64,000 nt of DNA from Cervus elaphus (GCF_910594005.1 NC_057834.1:104249650-104313649), one strand, 5' to 3'. Counted from the stretch's first letter, positions 22,373 through 33,929 are shown. Notes: generated by a model from the letters alone, not told the origin. Program-made: numbers and translations.

Positions 22373-24550
22373 GCATGTAGACATTTGGAAGCCAGACCAA
22401 CTGGATCTTGAATCCGAGGCTAAAGTTGACAGAATTTCTGTAGGTCTGTCTACAGACCTTTCTGAGGGAGGTCCTTGATAGTGGGCTTTTTAAGAGTAGA
22501 ATGCCACAAACTCAGAATGGGTTCTGGCAGATGCTAAGACTAAGGTGCCAGATGCAGTGGGTGGAGCAGGATGCCAGGGACGCCTGCACGATCAGAAATC
22601 AAGTCAGATAGCATGAATGGATGAACAGGGTTCAGAAGATCAGGGCAGAGAAGCAGGATTGAAGTCGTATGCATGAAAGTAATCACAGAAGTCCTCAGTG
22701 TTCTAAAGGAGTGAAGGGAAGAGAGAAGAGTCAAGGATGAAACTGTATATAAAGGGATTTAAAGAGAGGAGCCTGAGAAAGGGATCTAGAGGAGGAGACC
22801 ATGGAGAGCAGTCATGGAAACGGAGGGGCAGAGCTGTGCTGAGCTACAAGGAAGCAAAGCTGAACATGGGTGAAGGAGGGTGGGGTGGAGGTGAAGACAC
22901 CCCTTTCTAGAGGATGCCCTCACTGCTAATACTAAACTAGTGAGGGCTAGACAGCCAAATGGAAGCACTGGTGGGAAGTAAATTCTGAAGACAATGGACT
23001 CTTCACCCTTAAGATCTTTTCATTTTATTCACAATTAACAAACAAAATTAATTAGAGAATTGTTGTTGCTGTTGTTGGGACTAAGAGGTCAAACTTCACC
23101 TTACCTGTCTGGGTAGCATGTGTTCAGTGGAAGGTATTAAATGATGTCTTTTGTCAAAGAGAAGTCAACCTGAAAAAATAAATAAATAAAACCGAGGAGA
23201 TATCCTAGTTTTAGAAAAGATTTGCTACAAATTTATTTTAAACAGAGGTCTGTCAAAGTACTAAAATATTATTTGACTTCAAAGACTGTGGATATGCTGA
23301 ACTTTTCGATGATATGATGTGCAAAAGACACCTTACAGGCCCTCAATCAATGTTAGTTATCCCCCCCAACCACCTCCCACTCCCAATACGTATCTATGCA
23401 AATCAGGCCTGGTGTTTGTTCAGAGGGAGCTATGTTCTCCCTACTTAGAGATTAGATTAGTGCTTCTTGTCTAGGGTCAGACGCCTCTGTGTTTCTCCAA
23501 ACCAGAAGCTGTGTGCTCACCAGTGTTGACCTTTCCAACACACATCAGAATTCACCCCTTCTAGGCCAGCTCATTTTACCTGATGTCTACAACAGGATAA
23601 TCGCTTTGGAAGCTTCTGGGGAGATCTGCTCCTGGAAGGCTGTGGAAAAGGTCCCCTGTGCAGTCTTTTGTAACTTGACTACCAGCAAATGTTCACACTG
23701 GCTGTGGTGGGCTCTGTGACAAAAAGGGGAAGCCTAACCAGATTTTAGACCCCTATGTAACCCCATAATTGAGTCAAGGCTATGCCATGGTCAGAGGAGA
23801 GGTAAGGTGGAGGAAAAAGACCAAAGGGCTTCCTATGGGCCAGTGACAAAAAGTCAATGCCAAGAGAACAGTGAGCATACATTCAAATGACATTATTGTT
23901 ATATGGTTATGAGAACAAAGGTTTTCCACTGCAAGATTATTTTTTAGCATCCTGATAAGCAACTGATCATGTCTGGGTCCACCAACTCGGCGCATCCCCC
24001 ATTGTCTCCTCTCTCAGGTCGGCCACCTGACTTGAGAGAACCAAAAGCATGTAAAACCACACGGTGTCTACAGTAACAGAATTATCCTATTCCACTCTCT
24101 GCATCAACAACAGTTGACTATTTCAGGGAACTTTTGCCCAGAAGATGAAAGGTGAAACTATTGCTTATTTCTAAAAGTTTTCAAAAAAGTGATTTAAATG
24201 ATCATTCAGTTTTTCAACAGAAAATGTCAACTGACAATATACTTCCCAAGATTCTCTGAACATTTGCTGCTTTTCTTGTTGTGACCATCAATCTTAAACT
24301 CTTATTTCATGATCCTTAACCAATCCTAATCAAGCCCTTCCTTGAAAACGCTTCTGAAACTAGACTCCAAAACCTTTCAGACATCCCAACTTTGCCTTCT
24401 CCTCTCAAGACACTATGAAGAGTCTGTCTTACTGGAAAAAAAAAAAAATGAACTCAGTCTTTTTTTGACAACAAACTGTTCCGCTGCTCTTTGGGGGAAA
24501 GGCAGCATTTGATAATCTCATCTGACTTCTCCACCTCCCCGCAAGTTCTG
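22373..24550. other. No gene seen
   Basis: Purine-rich and unremarkable. The frame at 23,489-23,719 has no recognisable domain. A short (AAT)n-like A-rich patch lies at 23,176-23,195 and a homopolymer A run at 24,436-24,449. Confidence 0.55.
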
Positions 24551-24556
24551 AAAGCC

Positions 24557-24706
24557 ATTCAGAATTCAGACATGGTGATATGGGTTAGAGGTGCTTTAGT
24601 CAAGCAGGACAAAGCAATTCAGGACAAAGCTATTCAGAATTCAGACATGGTGATATGGGTTAGAGGTGCTTTAGTCAAGCAGGACAAAGACCTTATTCTA
24701 TCTTCA
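24557..24706. repeat. 75-bp tandem duplication (two units)
   Basis: Units start at 24,557 and 24,632; each contains 'agaattcagacatggtgata' and 'aggtgctttagtcaagcagg'. The repeated part is essentially identical, so the event is recent. The period is a multiple of three, so the open plus frame here (24,491-24,808) continues through it, but the protein is unrecognised and its end is SINE-derived. Confidence 0.9.
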
Positions 24707-24764
24707 ACAGACATAACCCTAGGTGATCCACCTGGCCCTACATGTCTATTCAATGTATTGTTGC

Positions 24765-24882
24765 TGCTGCTACTCCTCAGTCACTCAGTTGTGTCTGACT
24801 CTTTGTGACCCCATGGACTGTAGCCTGCCAGGCTCCTCTGTCCATGGAATTTTCCAAGCAGGAATACTTGAGTGGGCAATTA
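24765..24882 (-). mobile_element. Bov-tA SINE 3' fragment
   Basis: 'gtcactcagttgtgtctgac' to 'gcaggaatacttgagtgggc'. Ends before the tRNA-like part. Confidence 0.88.
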
Positions 24883-25354
24883 ACATAATGGTTATAAAGC
24901 CTCTTAATGAAAAGATATCATTTACTAGGAGACATATACAGAAAATAAAATTCATTGTGCTCTAAAATTATGCCAGGTACATAACTCAAGTCATTTAAAA
25001 AAAAATTAATGTTTTAATACAGCTATGATGTCTCAGTGGTAAGTTAGGTGTTATTCCCCTTCCTTTTTTTATCCCCAAACTGAGTTCACTTCCTGATGGA
25101 TGTCAACCAAACCAAAGATAAGGAGAAGGAAGGGTTTGTTACTTGCAGCAAGTAAGGAAACCATCATAGATCTTTCCCAAAGCAGTGTCTCCAGGAACAG
25201 CAAAATTGGGGAAGTTTTAAGCTAAGGGTATATGCATACTCATTAAGGGACTTGAGCAGAAGAGAAGTCAGCAGAGAATTGGGGCAAAGGTTGACAGAGT
25301 CCTAAGCTCTAATAGACTGAAGTCACAAAATTCAGGAAAGGTCAACATCATCAT

Positions 25355-25705
25355 CCCTTTATTGTGGTACTTCAGTCATTAAGTCATGCCCAACTCTTTG
25401 TAACACCAAGGATTGTAGCATGCCAGCTTCCTGTCATTTGCCTTCTTCTGGAGCTTGCTCAAACTCATGTCCATTGAGTCAGTGATGCCATCCAACCATC
25501 TCATTCTCTGTTGGCCCCCTTCTCCACCTGCCCTCAGTTTTTCCCAGCATCAGGGTCTTTTCCAAGGAGTCGGCTGTTCGAATGAGATGGCCAAAGTATT
25601 GGAGCTTCAGCTTCATCATCAGGCCTTCCAGTAAATATTCAGGGTTGATTTCATTGAGGATTGATTTGTTTGATCTCCTTTCTGTCCAAGGGACTTTCAA
25701 GAGTC
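25355..25705 (-). mobile_element. BovB LINE 3' end
   Basis: Minus-strand codons at 25,700-25,479 encode the BovB C-terminal tail with 'LKLQYFGHLIR', 'SLEKTLMLGK' and 'GRWRRG'. Degenerate but clear. Confidence 0.85.
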
Positions 25706-26170
25706 ATCATCCCTTAGGTTCCTGTTGATCTAGTGATTGAGTGCTGGAGGAAGGGTCAAAATTCTGCAGTAAACCTCAAGAAAGTGCTTCATGCTAGTCT
25801 ATACCAATGAAACAGAATTGGAAATCTTTACAACTAATTTGCTCTATTTTCTATTGTTGCCTCTCTTGTCTGATAACAGTAGTATTATTCTCTTATGAAC
25901 ATAATTACTAAGGCCTGTTCAAGGGTGAGCTTTGAGGCCAGGCTTAGGTCATAAAATAGCGTAAGGCCTAAAATGGCTTCTCCTACATTAAAAAGGTTTA
26001 CCTGACTCTTTTCCTCTGAAGACCATCTAGCCTATCTGCTTCCATTTCATCAGATAAACCTTCTGAGCCTCCTCCATTCATTTTCTACAGCTTCCCAGAG
26101 CATACTGTATACAGCATACTGTTCTTATTTATAAAACTCACAAATCCTTCTTTAATGCCTGGCTTTCCCA
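25706..26170. other. No gene seen
   Basis: Ordinary intergenic sequence with no recognised element. Confidence 0.5.
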
Positions 26171-26174
26171 CTAA

Positions 26175-26368
26175 GGGGCTTCCCTTGTGGCTCAGATGGT
26201 AAAGAATCTGCCTGCAAAGTGGGAGACCCAGCTTTGATCCCTGGGTTCAAAAGATCCCCTGGAAAAGGGATCTTGCCTGGAGAATTCCAGGGACAGAGGA
26301 GCCTGGCAGGTTACAGTCCACGGTGTCACAAAGAGTTGGACACGAATGAGTGACCAGCACTTTCACTA
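26175..26368 (+). mobile_element. Bov-tA SINE
   Basis: Plus-oriented: 'ggcttcccttgtggctcaga', a degenerate B-box, 'gcctggcaggttacagtcca' and 'aaagagttggacacgaatga'. A small deletion removes the 'atggcaacccactccag' part. Confidence 0.9.
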
Positions 26369-26669
26369 CCTTTTCCCACTAACACCATAAACTATATGAA
26401 GTCAAGGAGTGTCTCTTAGTGTGATGAAGATATTCATACCTTTGGTATTCAGTTAGCAACTTCTGTTGTTACAATGAAAAGAAAGAAGGACATCACAGCC
26501 CAGCCTTTGTTGACTGACTAGGGAGATTAGTACATGAAAAGTTTAAGCATCTGCATATGCCAAAGAAAAGCTAACAATTAAATAGAAAATTAAAATTGCA
26601 GATTTTAATAGGATTTCTAAGCCCCAGTCATACTGAGGAATCAGGAATTCTCTGTATGAGTCAAGTTCT

Positions 26670-26796
26670 CTCTTCTCTGTGTTTTTCCAGGCTGCCTTAT
26701 CAACCTGGAAGCCCTTCTTGCTGTCTTGCTCCAGCTAACTCCTAGGACCCTTCAAGGCTTAGTGTGGATATCACCTCCTTTAAGACTTCTTCATAT
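26670..26796. mobile_element. L2-like fragment
   Basis: 'cccttcaaggcttagtgtgg' followed by 'atcacctcctttaagacttc' resembles the reverse of the L2 3' end. The BovB at 26,797 abuts it. Confidence 0.45.
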
Positions 26797-27645
26797 GCAA
26801 TGCCATGCTAGATGAATCACAAGCTGAAATCAAGATTGCTAGGAGAAATATCAACAATCTCAGATATGCAGATGATACCACCTTAACGGGAGAACTTGAA
26901 GAGGAACCAAAGAGCCTCTTGTTGAAGGTGAAAGAAGAGAGTGAAAAAGCTGTCTTTAACTTAACTTTAAATTTAACATTCAAAAAACTAAGATTATGGC
27001 ATTCAGTACCATCACTTCATATCAAATAGAAAGGGAAAAAGTGAAAACAATGACAGATTTTATTTTCTTGGGTTCCAAAATCCTGTGGACAGTGACTTCA
27101 GCTACAAAATTAAAAGATGCTTTCTCCTTAGGAGGAAAGCTATGGCCAACCTACACAGTGTATTAAAAAGCAGAGACATGATTTTGCTGTCAAAGGTTGG
27201 TATAGTCAAAGCTATGGTTTTTCCGGTAGTCATGTACGGATGAGAGAGTTGGACCATAAAGAAGGCTGAGTGCCAAAGAATGGATGTTTTCAAATCGTGG
27301 TGCTAAAGAAGACTCTTGTGAGTCCCTTGGACAGCAAGGAAATCAAACCACTCAATCCTAAATGAAATCAACCCTGAATATTCATTGGAAGGGCTGATAC
27401 TGAAGCTGAAACTCCAGTACTTTGCCCACCTGATTTAAAGAGCTGGCTCAACAGAAAAATCCTGATGCTGGGAAAGATTGAGGGCAGGAGAAGAGAGCAA
27501 CAGAGAATGAGATGGTTGGATGGTATCACCAACTCCATGGACATGAATTTGAACAAACTCCAGGAAACAGTGAAGGACAGGGAAGCCTGACATGCTGCAG
27601 CCTATGGGGTCTCAGAGTTGGATGTGACTGAGTGACTGAACGAGA
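26797..27645 (+). mobile_element. BovB LINE, 5'-truncated
   Basis: Plus-strand BovB from the RT region to the 3' end. Codons 26,805-27,029 encode 'QAEIKIARRNINNLRYADDTTL', which includes the reverse transcriptase YADD catalytic box, then 'EEEPKSLLLKVKEESEKA'. Downstream frames are shifted, and the C-terminal 'mini-zinc' tail region (27,330-27,600) is broken by stops. About 850 bp remains of an element that is roughly 3 kb when full length. Not functional. Confidence 0.9.
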
Positions 27646-27837
27646 ACAACAAAGTTTTGACACCAGACTATGCACCTTTGCATTTAGCAATTAAATTCTG
27701 AGAATGGATGCAAACCATTTAACGACTGTCAGACCCACAAATGCCTTCCGCTCTCTTCATATCCTGTCTGTAAAGACAAGGACACTATGTGGGTAGGGAT
27801 TTAGTCCCTAGGGTGTTCATATTTCTTTAAAAATCTG

Positions 27838-28312
27838 GAAGTAGTTGGGAATGTAAAATGGTACAGCTGCTATGTCAAACAGCACCAAGCTTCATGAACT
27901 TTTTTTAAAAAAATGCAAGTAGTGTATGATCCAACAACCTCACTCTTAGGTAGTTATTCAAAAGAATTCATAGCAGTATCTCAAAGAGGTATTTACACTG
28001 TAAATTTCCACAGTGGCTCAGGCAGTAAAGTATCTATCTACCTGCAATGCAGGAGACCCAGGTTCAATCCCTGAGTTGGGACGATCCCCTGGAGAAGGGA
28101 ATGGCAACCAACACAGTGTTCTTGCCTAGGGAATCCAATGGACAGAGGAGCCTGGCAGGATACAGTCCACACGGTAGCAAAGAGTCAGATATGACTGAGC
28201 AACAAAGCACGCGCACATTTATTGCAACCTTATTTGCAACAGCCAAGAGATATAAAAAAACCCTAATGTTCAGACAGATGGGTAAAGAATATGTGGTATA
28301 TTAATTCAATCC
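27838..28312 (+). mobile_element. Old L1 fragment split by a SINE
   Basis: L1 ORF2 3' text before (27,838-28,007, 'gggaatgtaaaatggtacag') and after (28,212-28,312, 'gcaacagccaagagatataa') a Bov-tA insertion. The two halves are collinear parts of one L1. Confidence 0.8.
28008..28212 (+). mobile_element. Bov-tA SINE nested in L1
   Basis: 'cacagtggctcaggcagtaa', 'ggttcaatccctgagttggg' and 'tatgactgagcaacaaagca'. Complete except for small changes. Confidence 0.9.
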
Positions 28313-28313
<1 letters not shown>

Positions 28314-28353
<40 letters not shown>

Positions 28354-28358
28354 TTTTA
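28314..28358. repeat. (TA)n(T)n simple repeat
   Basis: TA repeats followed by a T-run of about 15 nt. Confidence 0.85.
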
Positions 28359-28984
28359 AGAAGAGTATTGTTGTATTTAAACTAACAACCTTCTAGGTCA
28401 TAAATATAACTATCTCTCCGAGTCTACACATGCTTCAGCTACACACGAAAACAGAGAAGTTGAGGGACTTTCTGTTTCCCTGAATGTTTCAAGCCTGTGG
28501 AACTGGGCTGTGGGTGACTTGGACCTGGCAGAGTGAGGCCTCTCCCCAAGATGGAACAAATAGAAATTATTTGGATGATTCTTCATTTTCACAATGTCAG
28601 AGTCACCCTGAACAAATTGGCAATACACAGCAGAATTAAACTTAAACTTACTTTAGGAGCCAACAAAGGGACTCTCACCCTGATCCTTAAATGCTCTTCA
28701 TAAGTAGCGTTGCTTGCAGTGGTGGGAAGTTAGAGGCAGCTTGGTGTTTATCACTAGAGAAACTGATAAATAAAATATGGTGGATACATACAGTAAAATT
28801 CAAGTTATAAACAATGAGTTACATGTGCATGAAAACCTACATAGATCTTTTAAAAAGAATGCTGAGTATAATTGAGGTGTGAAGCATAATTAGATTTACA
28901 TAAACTAAGGACACAATCATTCACAAAATGACATATTTTAGAAGAAACACATATATCCAAGGACTGACTTACACAACACACATT

Positions 28985-29103
28985 AAGTTAAAGTTATATC
29001 ACTCACTCATGTCCGACTCTTTGCAACCCCATGGACTGTAACCTACCAGGATCCTCCGTCTATGGGATTTTCCAGGCAAGAGTACTGGAGTGGGTTGCCA
29101 TAA
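28985..29103 (-). mobile_element. Bov-tA SINE 3' fragment
   Basis: 'cactcatgtccgactctttg' to 'gtactggagtgggttgccat'. The neighbouring 'taacacacatta' recurs on both sides (about 28,973 and 29,101), a likely target duplication. Confidence 0.88.
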
Positions 29104-29529
29104 CACACATTAGTGTGGATGAATACTGGAGAATGGGAAGTGCAAGTTAGGATAGAGGATAAAAATAAAAAAGGAGGGGGATATTTTGTATACTTGATGA
29201 TAGAGGAGCAGAGGCTAAAAAGTATTGTAAGGATATTATCAGCTGTTTACTTTTTAGTAGAAATTCTTACCTCTCTCCAAGACTTGGAGAAAAAAAAAAA
29301 TTACTAACTATCCCCAAGTAAACCTCACAGGACAAGGAGTCTTGCGTTTGTGCGGCTATGTCAATGTAAACATCCCTGTTGGAGGATTCTGCAGAAGGCT
29401 TGTCTCTCAATTTGGTTACTGCAACTAAACGTGTCCTCCTTATAACTTGACCTCCACCAGTCCTTCTCCTCTTGTATCTAGGCAGGAATTGGCTATTATT
29501 CTTGGGAATAATAGCACTGGCTCAGAAAC
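29104..29529. other. No gene seen
   Basis: Short frame at 29,113-29,307 without a recognised domain. Unassigned. Confidence 0.5.
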
Positions 29530-29860
29530 TAACATGAGTTCCTGACCATTGCATTAAGTTTCCTAGTACCACAAACTAGGTGGCTTAAAACAAAAACATT
29601 GTCTCCCAACTCTTCACAGTAGATGTCTGAAATCAAGGTATAGGCAGGATCATGCTCCCCTTCAACGGATCTAGGGAAGAGTCTTTCTTTGTCTCTTCTA
29701 GCTCCTGGTGGTGCCAGAGATACATGGGCTTTCTTGGCATGTAGACCCATCACTCCAACCTCTGCCTTCTCTTCACATTGCCTCCCCACTGTGTGTGTGC
29801 ATATGTCCTCTGTTTTGTTTTCTTATAAAGACACTAGCCATTAGATTGGAGGCCATTTTA
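29530..29860 (+). mobile_element. Ancient mammalian interspersed repeat
   Basis: 'accacaaactaggtggctta', 'tctgaaatcaaggtataggc' and 'cttataaagacactagccat' follow an old mammalian consensus, the same family as 16,090-16,450. Family name not assigned. Confidence 0.5.
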
Positions 29861-29869
29861 TAGAAAACA

Positions 29870-30560
29870 ACCTACATTACACGGAGGAAACTGAAATGCA
29901 CATTACTAAGTGTAAGGAGCCAATCTGGAAAAGCTACATACTGTGTGATTCCAATATATGACATTCTTGGGATTTCCCTGGTGGTCCAGTGGTTATGAAT
30001 CTGCCTTGCAATGCAGGGGTTGCAGGTTTGATCCCAGGTTGGGGAACTAAGATCCCACATGCCACGGAGTAACTAAGCCTGAGTGCCACAACTACTGAGC
30101 CTTCCATCCAATATATGACATTCTTGAAAAGGCAAAACTGTGGAGAAAGTGAAAAGATCAGTCCTCCCCAGGGACTGGGAAAGGGGGGTGACTAGGCAGA
30201 GCACAGAGGATTTTTAGGACAGTGAAATGATTCCATATGATACAATGGTAGATACAAGTCACACATTTGTCCAAACTCAGAAAGTACAACATGAAGAGTG
30301 AGCTCTAGTGTAAACTATAGACATTGGGTGATAAGATGTATCATGTAAGTTCATGGATTGTTAACAACTGTGATTCTGATGTGGGATGATGATGAGGGAG
30401 AGTGTGCTTGTGTAAGAGCTTGGAGTGTGTGGGAATCCTCTGTGCCTTTCACTCAATTGGTTGTAAACATAAGCTCAAAAAAAGTTAACTCTATTAATTT
30501 TTTAAGATTGAGCATAAGACATATTACCTTCGATGCTGAAGTCTAAAACTGAACACTAGA
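29870..30560 (+). mobile_element. Old L1 3' end split by a CHR SINE
   Basis: 'gtgtgattccaatatatgac' occurs before (29,944-29,963) and its last part again after (30,110-30,121) the CHR SINE, giving a target duplication 'ccaatatatgacattcttg'. The text downstream ('tgtccaaactcagaaagtac') is typical L1M 3' sequence. Confidence 0.65.
29970..30106 (+). mobile_element. CHR-type SINE
   Basis: 'gggatttccctggtggtcca', 'gaatctgccttgcaatgcag' and 'ggttggggaactaagatccc'. Flanked by the 'ccaatatatgacattcttg' duplication. Confidence 0.9.
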
Positions 30561-30568
30561 GACTACAG

Positions 30569-31660
30569 TAAGTCCCCTACATATGAACCTTAAAGTTGTC
30601 AACTTTAAAAGATGCAAATGTGTGTTTGCATGTCCAATCACATGAGTTGTTGTAGTCCATGAGTCTGGCCTACATTTTCATGTATGTGCATCCCAGCATC
30701 TACATTTCAAGCTAGAACTGTAGGAAGGACAGTTCATTGAACTCCTTGCTGTGCAACACGAGGAGCTTACTAATGAAGACTTGATGGAATTGGAGGCGCA
30801 GAGAAAGGACAAAGAGAGACAAGAGGAAGAAGTAACTGAAGAACCAGATTCAGGATGCAGGAAATGGAGAGGGGATTTTATTTCTTTGAGGGGGCACTGT
30901 TAGTTTTTGAGGCATGGGACTTGAACTTAGGATGGTATAGGAAGGTTACAGGAGCTGTTCAGAATGCAATCCAGCACTATTATATCATCTATCATGAGGA
31001 AAACAGAGCTACTACACAGATGTCACTGGAACATTTTTGAAGAGGGTAGATAGAATTGAATCCAGAAAAGAACCAGAACCTGAGACATCAGCGTCAAGCG
31101 TGAGTGAAATTGCAGCTCTGCCTCAAACTTCTACTTCTCATGAGCCTTCAGCCTTTGCTTCTCTTACCTCCTCTCCCTTCTCCAGTCAGTAATCCTTCTG
31201 CCTCTTCACTTGATGCCAGCCCCTGTATGCCAGCTGTCGTACTGTATACTGCCATGCTTTTCAAGGTATTGTACTGTAAGGTTAAAAATGTTTTATTTTT
31301 GTGTGTTTGCTTTTTTTTCCCCAATTTTATTTATTTATTTTACTTTACAATATTGTATTGGTTTTGCCATACATTAACATGAATCCACCACGGGTGTACA
31401 TGTGTTCCCCATCCTGAATGCCCCTCCCACCTCCCTCCCCATCCCATCCCTCTGGGTCATCCCAGTGCACCAGCCCCGAGCACCCTGTATCATGCGTATT
31501 ATTTGTGTGAAAACTATTATAAACCTACTACAGTACAGTACTAGATAGCTAGTTGTGTTTGTTGGGTACGTAGGCTAACTTTGTTGGACTTTCAAACAAA
31601 TTGAACTTAGGAACTTGCTTTTAGAACAGAACACATTCATATGGAGGGGACTTACTGTAC
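30569..31660 (+). mobile_element. Tigger-like (pogo/Tc-mariner) DNA transposon, internally deleted
   Basis: The left end 'cagtaagtcccctacatatg' and right end 'catatggaggggacttactg' are matching terminal inverted repeats, each flanked by TA as expected for Tc/mariner insertion. Between them only the C-terminal part of a pogo-type transposase is left: plus-strand codons around 30,745-31,200 give an acidic 'EELTNEDLMELEAQRKDKERQEEE' stretch, then 'MQEMERGFYFFEGALLVFE' (30,855 on), then a Ser/Pro-rich tail. Stops and frameshifts show it is dead. The DDE catalytic region is missing. A ruminant L1 tail is inserted at 31,300-31,493. Confidence 0.8.
31300..31493 (-). mobile_element. Ruminant L1 3' UTR fragment nested in the Tigger-like element
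   Basis: Minus-oriented: 'ttggttttgccatacattaa', 'tacatgtgttccccatcctg' and 'tgcaccagccccgagcaccc'. Same text as 32,990-33,125. Confidence 0.88.
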
Positions 31661-31677
31661 TACAAAAAGATTGCAAT

Positions 31678-31978
31678 GGGACTTCCCTGGTGGTGCAGTG
31701 GATAAGAATCCACCTACCAATGCAGGGGACACAGATTTGGTCCCTGGTCTAGGAAGATTCCAAATGCCATGCAGTAACTAAATCCCCATGCTATAACTAC
31801 TGAACCTGTGCTATAGAGGCCACAAGCCACAACAATCAAGTCTATGTGCTGCAACTACTGAAGCCTGTACCCCTAGAGCCTGTACTCTGCAACAAGAGAA
31901 GTCACTGCAATGAAAATGTACGTGCTGCAACAAAGACCAACTGAAGCTACATATAAATAAATAAATAAAACTATTTTT
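31678..31978 (+). mobile_element. CHR-type SINE, long form
   Basis: 'gggacttccctggtggtgca', 'gaagattccaaatgccatgc' and 'aagaccaactgaagctac', ending in an (AAAT)n tail 'aaataaataaataaaa'. Confidence 0.9.
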
Positions 31979-32542
31979 TAAAAATGACTGTGACGTAATA
32001 TTCATATGAACATTTAACACAACATTAATGTCAATGTTAAGGAGAGAATTATACTTAGAAACAAGAAGTTCAAAATTTTCCATTACATATAAACTAAACC
32101 AAGAAAAATTAAGAGGGCATAAAATTAAAAGATAATGATTCCTATGTTTGGCATTTAAATACTAAAAGATATTTATTTAAATTCTAAAAACACTCATCAG
32201 CCAAAACCTAAGGGAAAATGGAAACTATTAGATATCAATAATAATAACTGCCTTTTGTAAAAGTGGAGAATTGAGGGAAATTTACAAACTTAAAATATTA
32301 AAAAAACTAGAATAGGTGAAAATTGAGATAAATTGCAAGATAAGCAAAATGGACCCAGAAAGTGGACAACATTGAAACTTTTGGTTACATGGACTTACCT
32401 GGAAGAAAACGTACAAATAACACAGTGAACAGAAAGAGAGTACAATCATAGATAAATAAAAGGGAATATTATCGAACTTTCACAAGTAAATTTGAAAATT
32501 GAGACACAACTTTTATTTTAGTATACCTAGACTCTTCTAGGA
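31979..32542. other. No gene; AT-rich
   Basis: AT-rich, possibly degraded L1, but no diagnostic text recognised. Confidence 0.5.
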
Positions 32543-32673
32543 AAAGTCTTTTATTCTTATTATCCTCTGCTTTGTTATTGAATAGCCTCCTGGAGCATAT
32601 TGAAATACTTCCTTTTTATGCTCCAGGAGGCTATTCAATAACAAAGCAGAGGATAATAAGAATAAAAGACTTT
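32543..32673. repeat. Perfect 56-bp inverted repeat with 19-nt spacer
   Basis: Left arm 32,543-32,598 and right arm 32,618-32,673 are exact reverse complements over all 56 positions, checked base by base. Spacer 32,599-32,617. Arms end 'cctcctggagcat' and begin 'atgctccaggagg'. Both DNA strands can form a long uninterrupted hairpin. It does not match any transposon end I know. The most likely origin is a fold-back or template-switch mutation; a hairpin RNA is possible but untested. Confidence 0.97.
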
Positions 32674-32933
32674 CCCTCAAACTCCTAAATATATAGAGAT
32701 GCCACAATTTTAAAGAAAAAAAGCAACAAATCAAATTCAAATTATTTAAACAGATACACCAAGACCAACTTGATTTATTCAAGAGTGCAAGGAAAGTCAC
32801 TGTGAAAAAGAAGGGAGGGTCCTCAAAAAATTAACTATAGAATTACTATGTGGTCCAGCAATTCCACTTCTGGGTACATACACATAAGAACTAAAAACAG
32901 AGACAAAAGCTATTTATTTATGCAATCATATTT

Positions 32934-33793
32934 TTTTTTCTTTTATTTTATTTTATTTATTAGTTGGAGGCTAATTACTTCACAACATTTCAGTGGGTTT
33001 TGTCATACATTGATATGAATCAGCCATAGATTTACACGTATTCCCCATCCCGATCCCCCCTCCCACCTCCCTCTCCACCCAATTCCTCTGGGTCTTCCCA
33101 GTGCACCAGGCCCGAGCACTTGTCTCATGCATCCCACCTGGGCTGGTGATCTGTTTCACCATAGATAGTATACATGCTGTTCTTTTGAAATATCCCACCC
33201 TCACATTCTCCCACAGAGTTCAAAAGTCTGTCCTGTACTTCTGTGTCTCTTTTTCTGTTTTGCATATAGGGTTATCGTTACCATCTTTCTAAATTCCATA
33301 TATATGTGTTAGTATGCTGTAATGTTCTTTATCTTTCTGGCTTACTTCACTCTGTATAATGGGCTCCAGTTTCATCCATCTCATTAGAACTGATTCAAAT
33401 GAATTCTTTTTAACGGCTGAGTAATATTCCATGGTGTATATGTACCATAGCTTCCTTATCCATTCGTCTGCTGATGGGCATCTAGGTTGCTTCCATGTCC
33501 TGGCTATTATAAACAGTGCTGCGATGAACATTGGGGTGCACGTGTCTCTTTCAGATCTGGTTTCCTCAGTGTGTATGCCCAGAAGTGGGATTGCTGGGTC
33601 ATATGGCAGTTCTATTTCCAGTTTTTTAAGAAATCTCCACACTGTTTTCCATAGTGGCTGTACTAGTTTGCATTCCCACCAACAGTGTAAGAGGGTTCCC
33701 TTTTCTCCACACCCTCTCCAGCATTTATTGCTTGTAGACTTTTGGATAGCAGCCATCCTGACTGGCGTGTAATGGTACCTCATTGTGGTTTTG
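32934..33793 (-). mobile_element. 5'-truncated ruminant L1 with 18-bp target duplication
   Basis: Minus-oriented, starting with a poly-T (poly-A tail on its own strand) and the L1 3' UTR, then the ORF2 C-terminus: an open frame of 164 codons (33,783-33,289) with 'CWWECKLVQPLWKTVW' and 'WKQPRCPSADEWI', the usual end of L1 ORF2p. The 18-bp 'atttatgcaatcatattt' is found at 32,916-32,933 and again at 33,794-33,811. The perfect duplication and the open ORF2 end suggest a young insertion. It lacks the endonuclease and RT domains. Confidence 0.93.
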
Positions 33794-33929
33794 ATTTATG
33801 CAATCATATTTAAAGCAGCATCATTCACAGTAGTCAAAAAATGGAACCAATCAAGTGTCCTTCAAAGGATGAGTGGATAAAAAATATGGTGTATATATAT
33901 ATATATACATTCACAAGAGATTATTCAGC

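Noticed and set aside
31104..31382. Leu/Pro-rich 92-codon frame as a secreted peptide
   Set aside because: It is an out-of-frame reading of the Tigger-like tail running into an L1 3' UTR.
33289..33783. 164-codon minus frame that could be called a protein-coding gene
   Set aside because: It is the C-terminus of L1 ORF2 in a 5'-truncated element without its RT and endonuclease domains.
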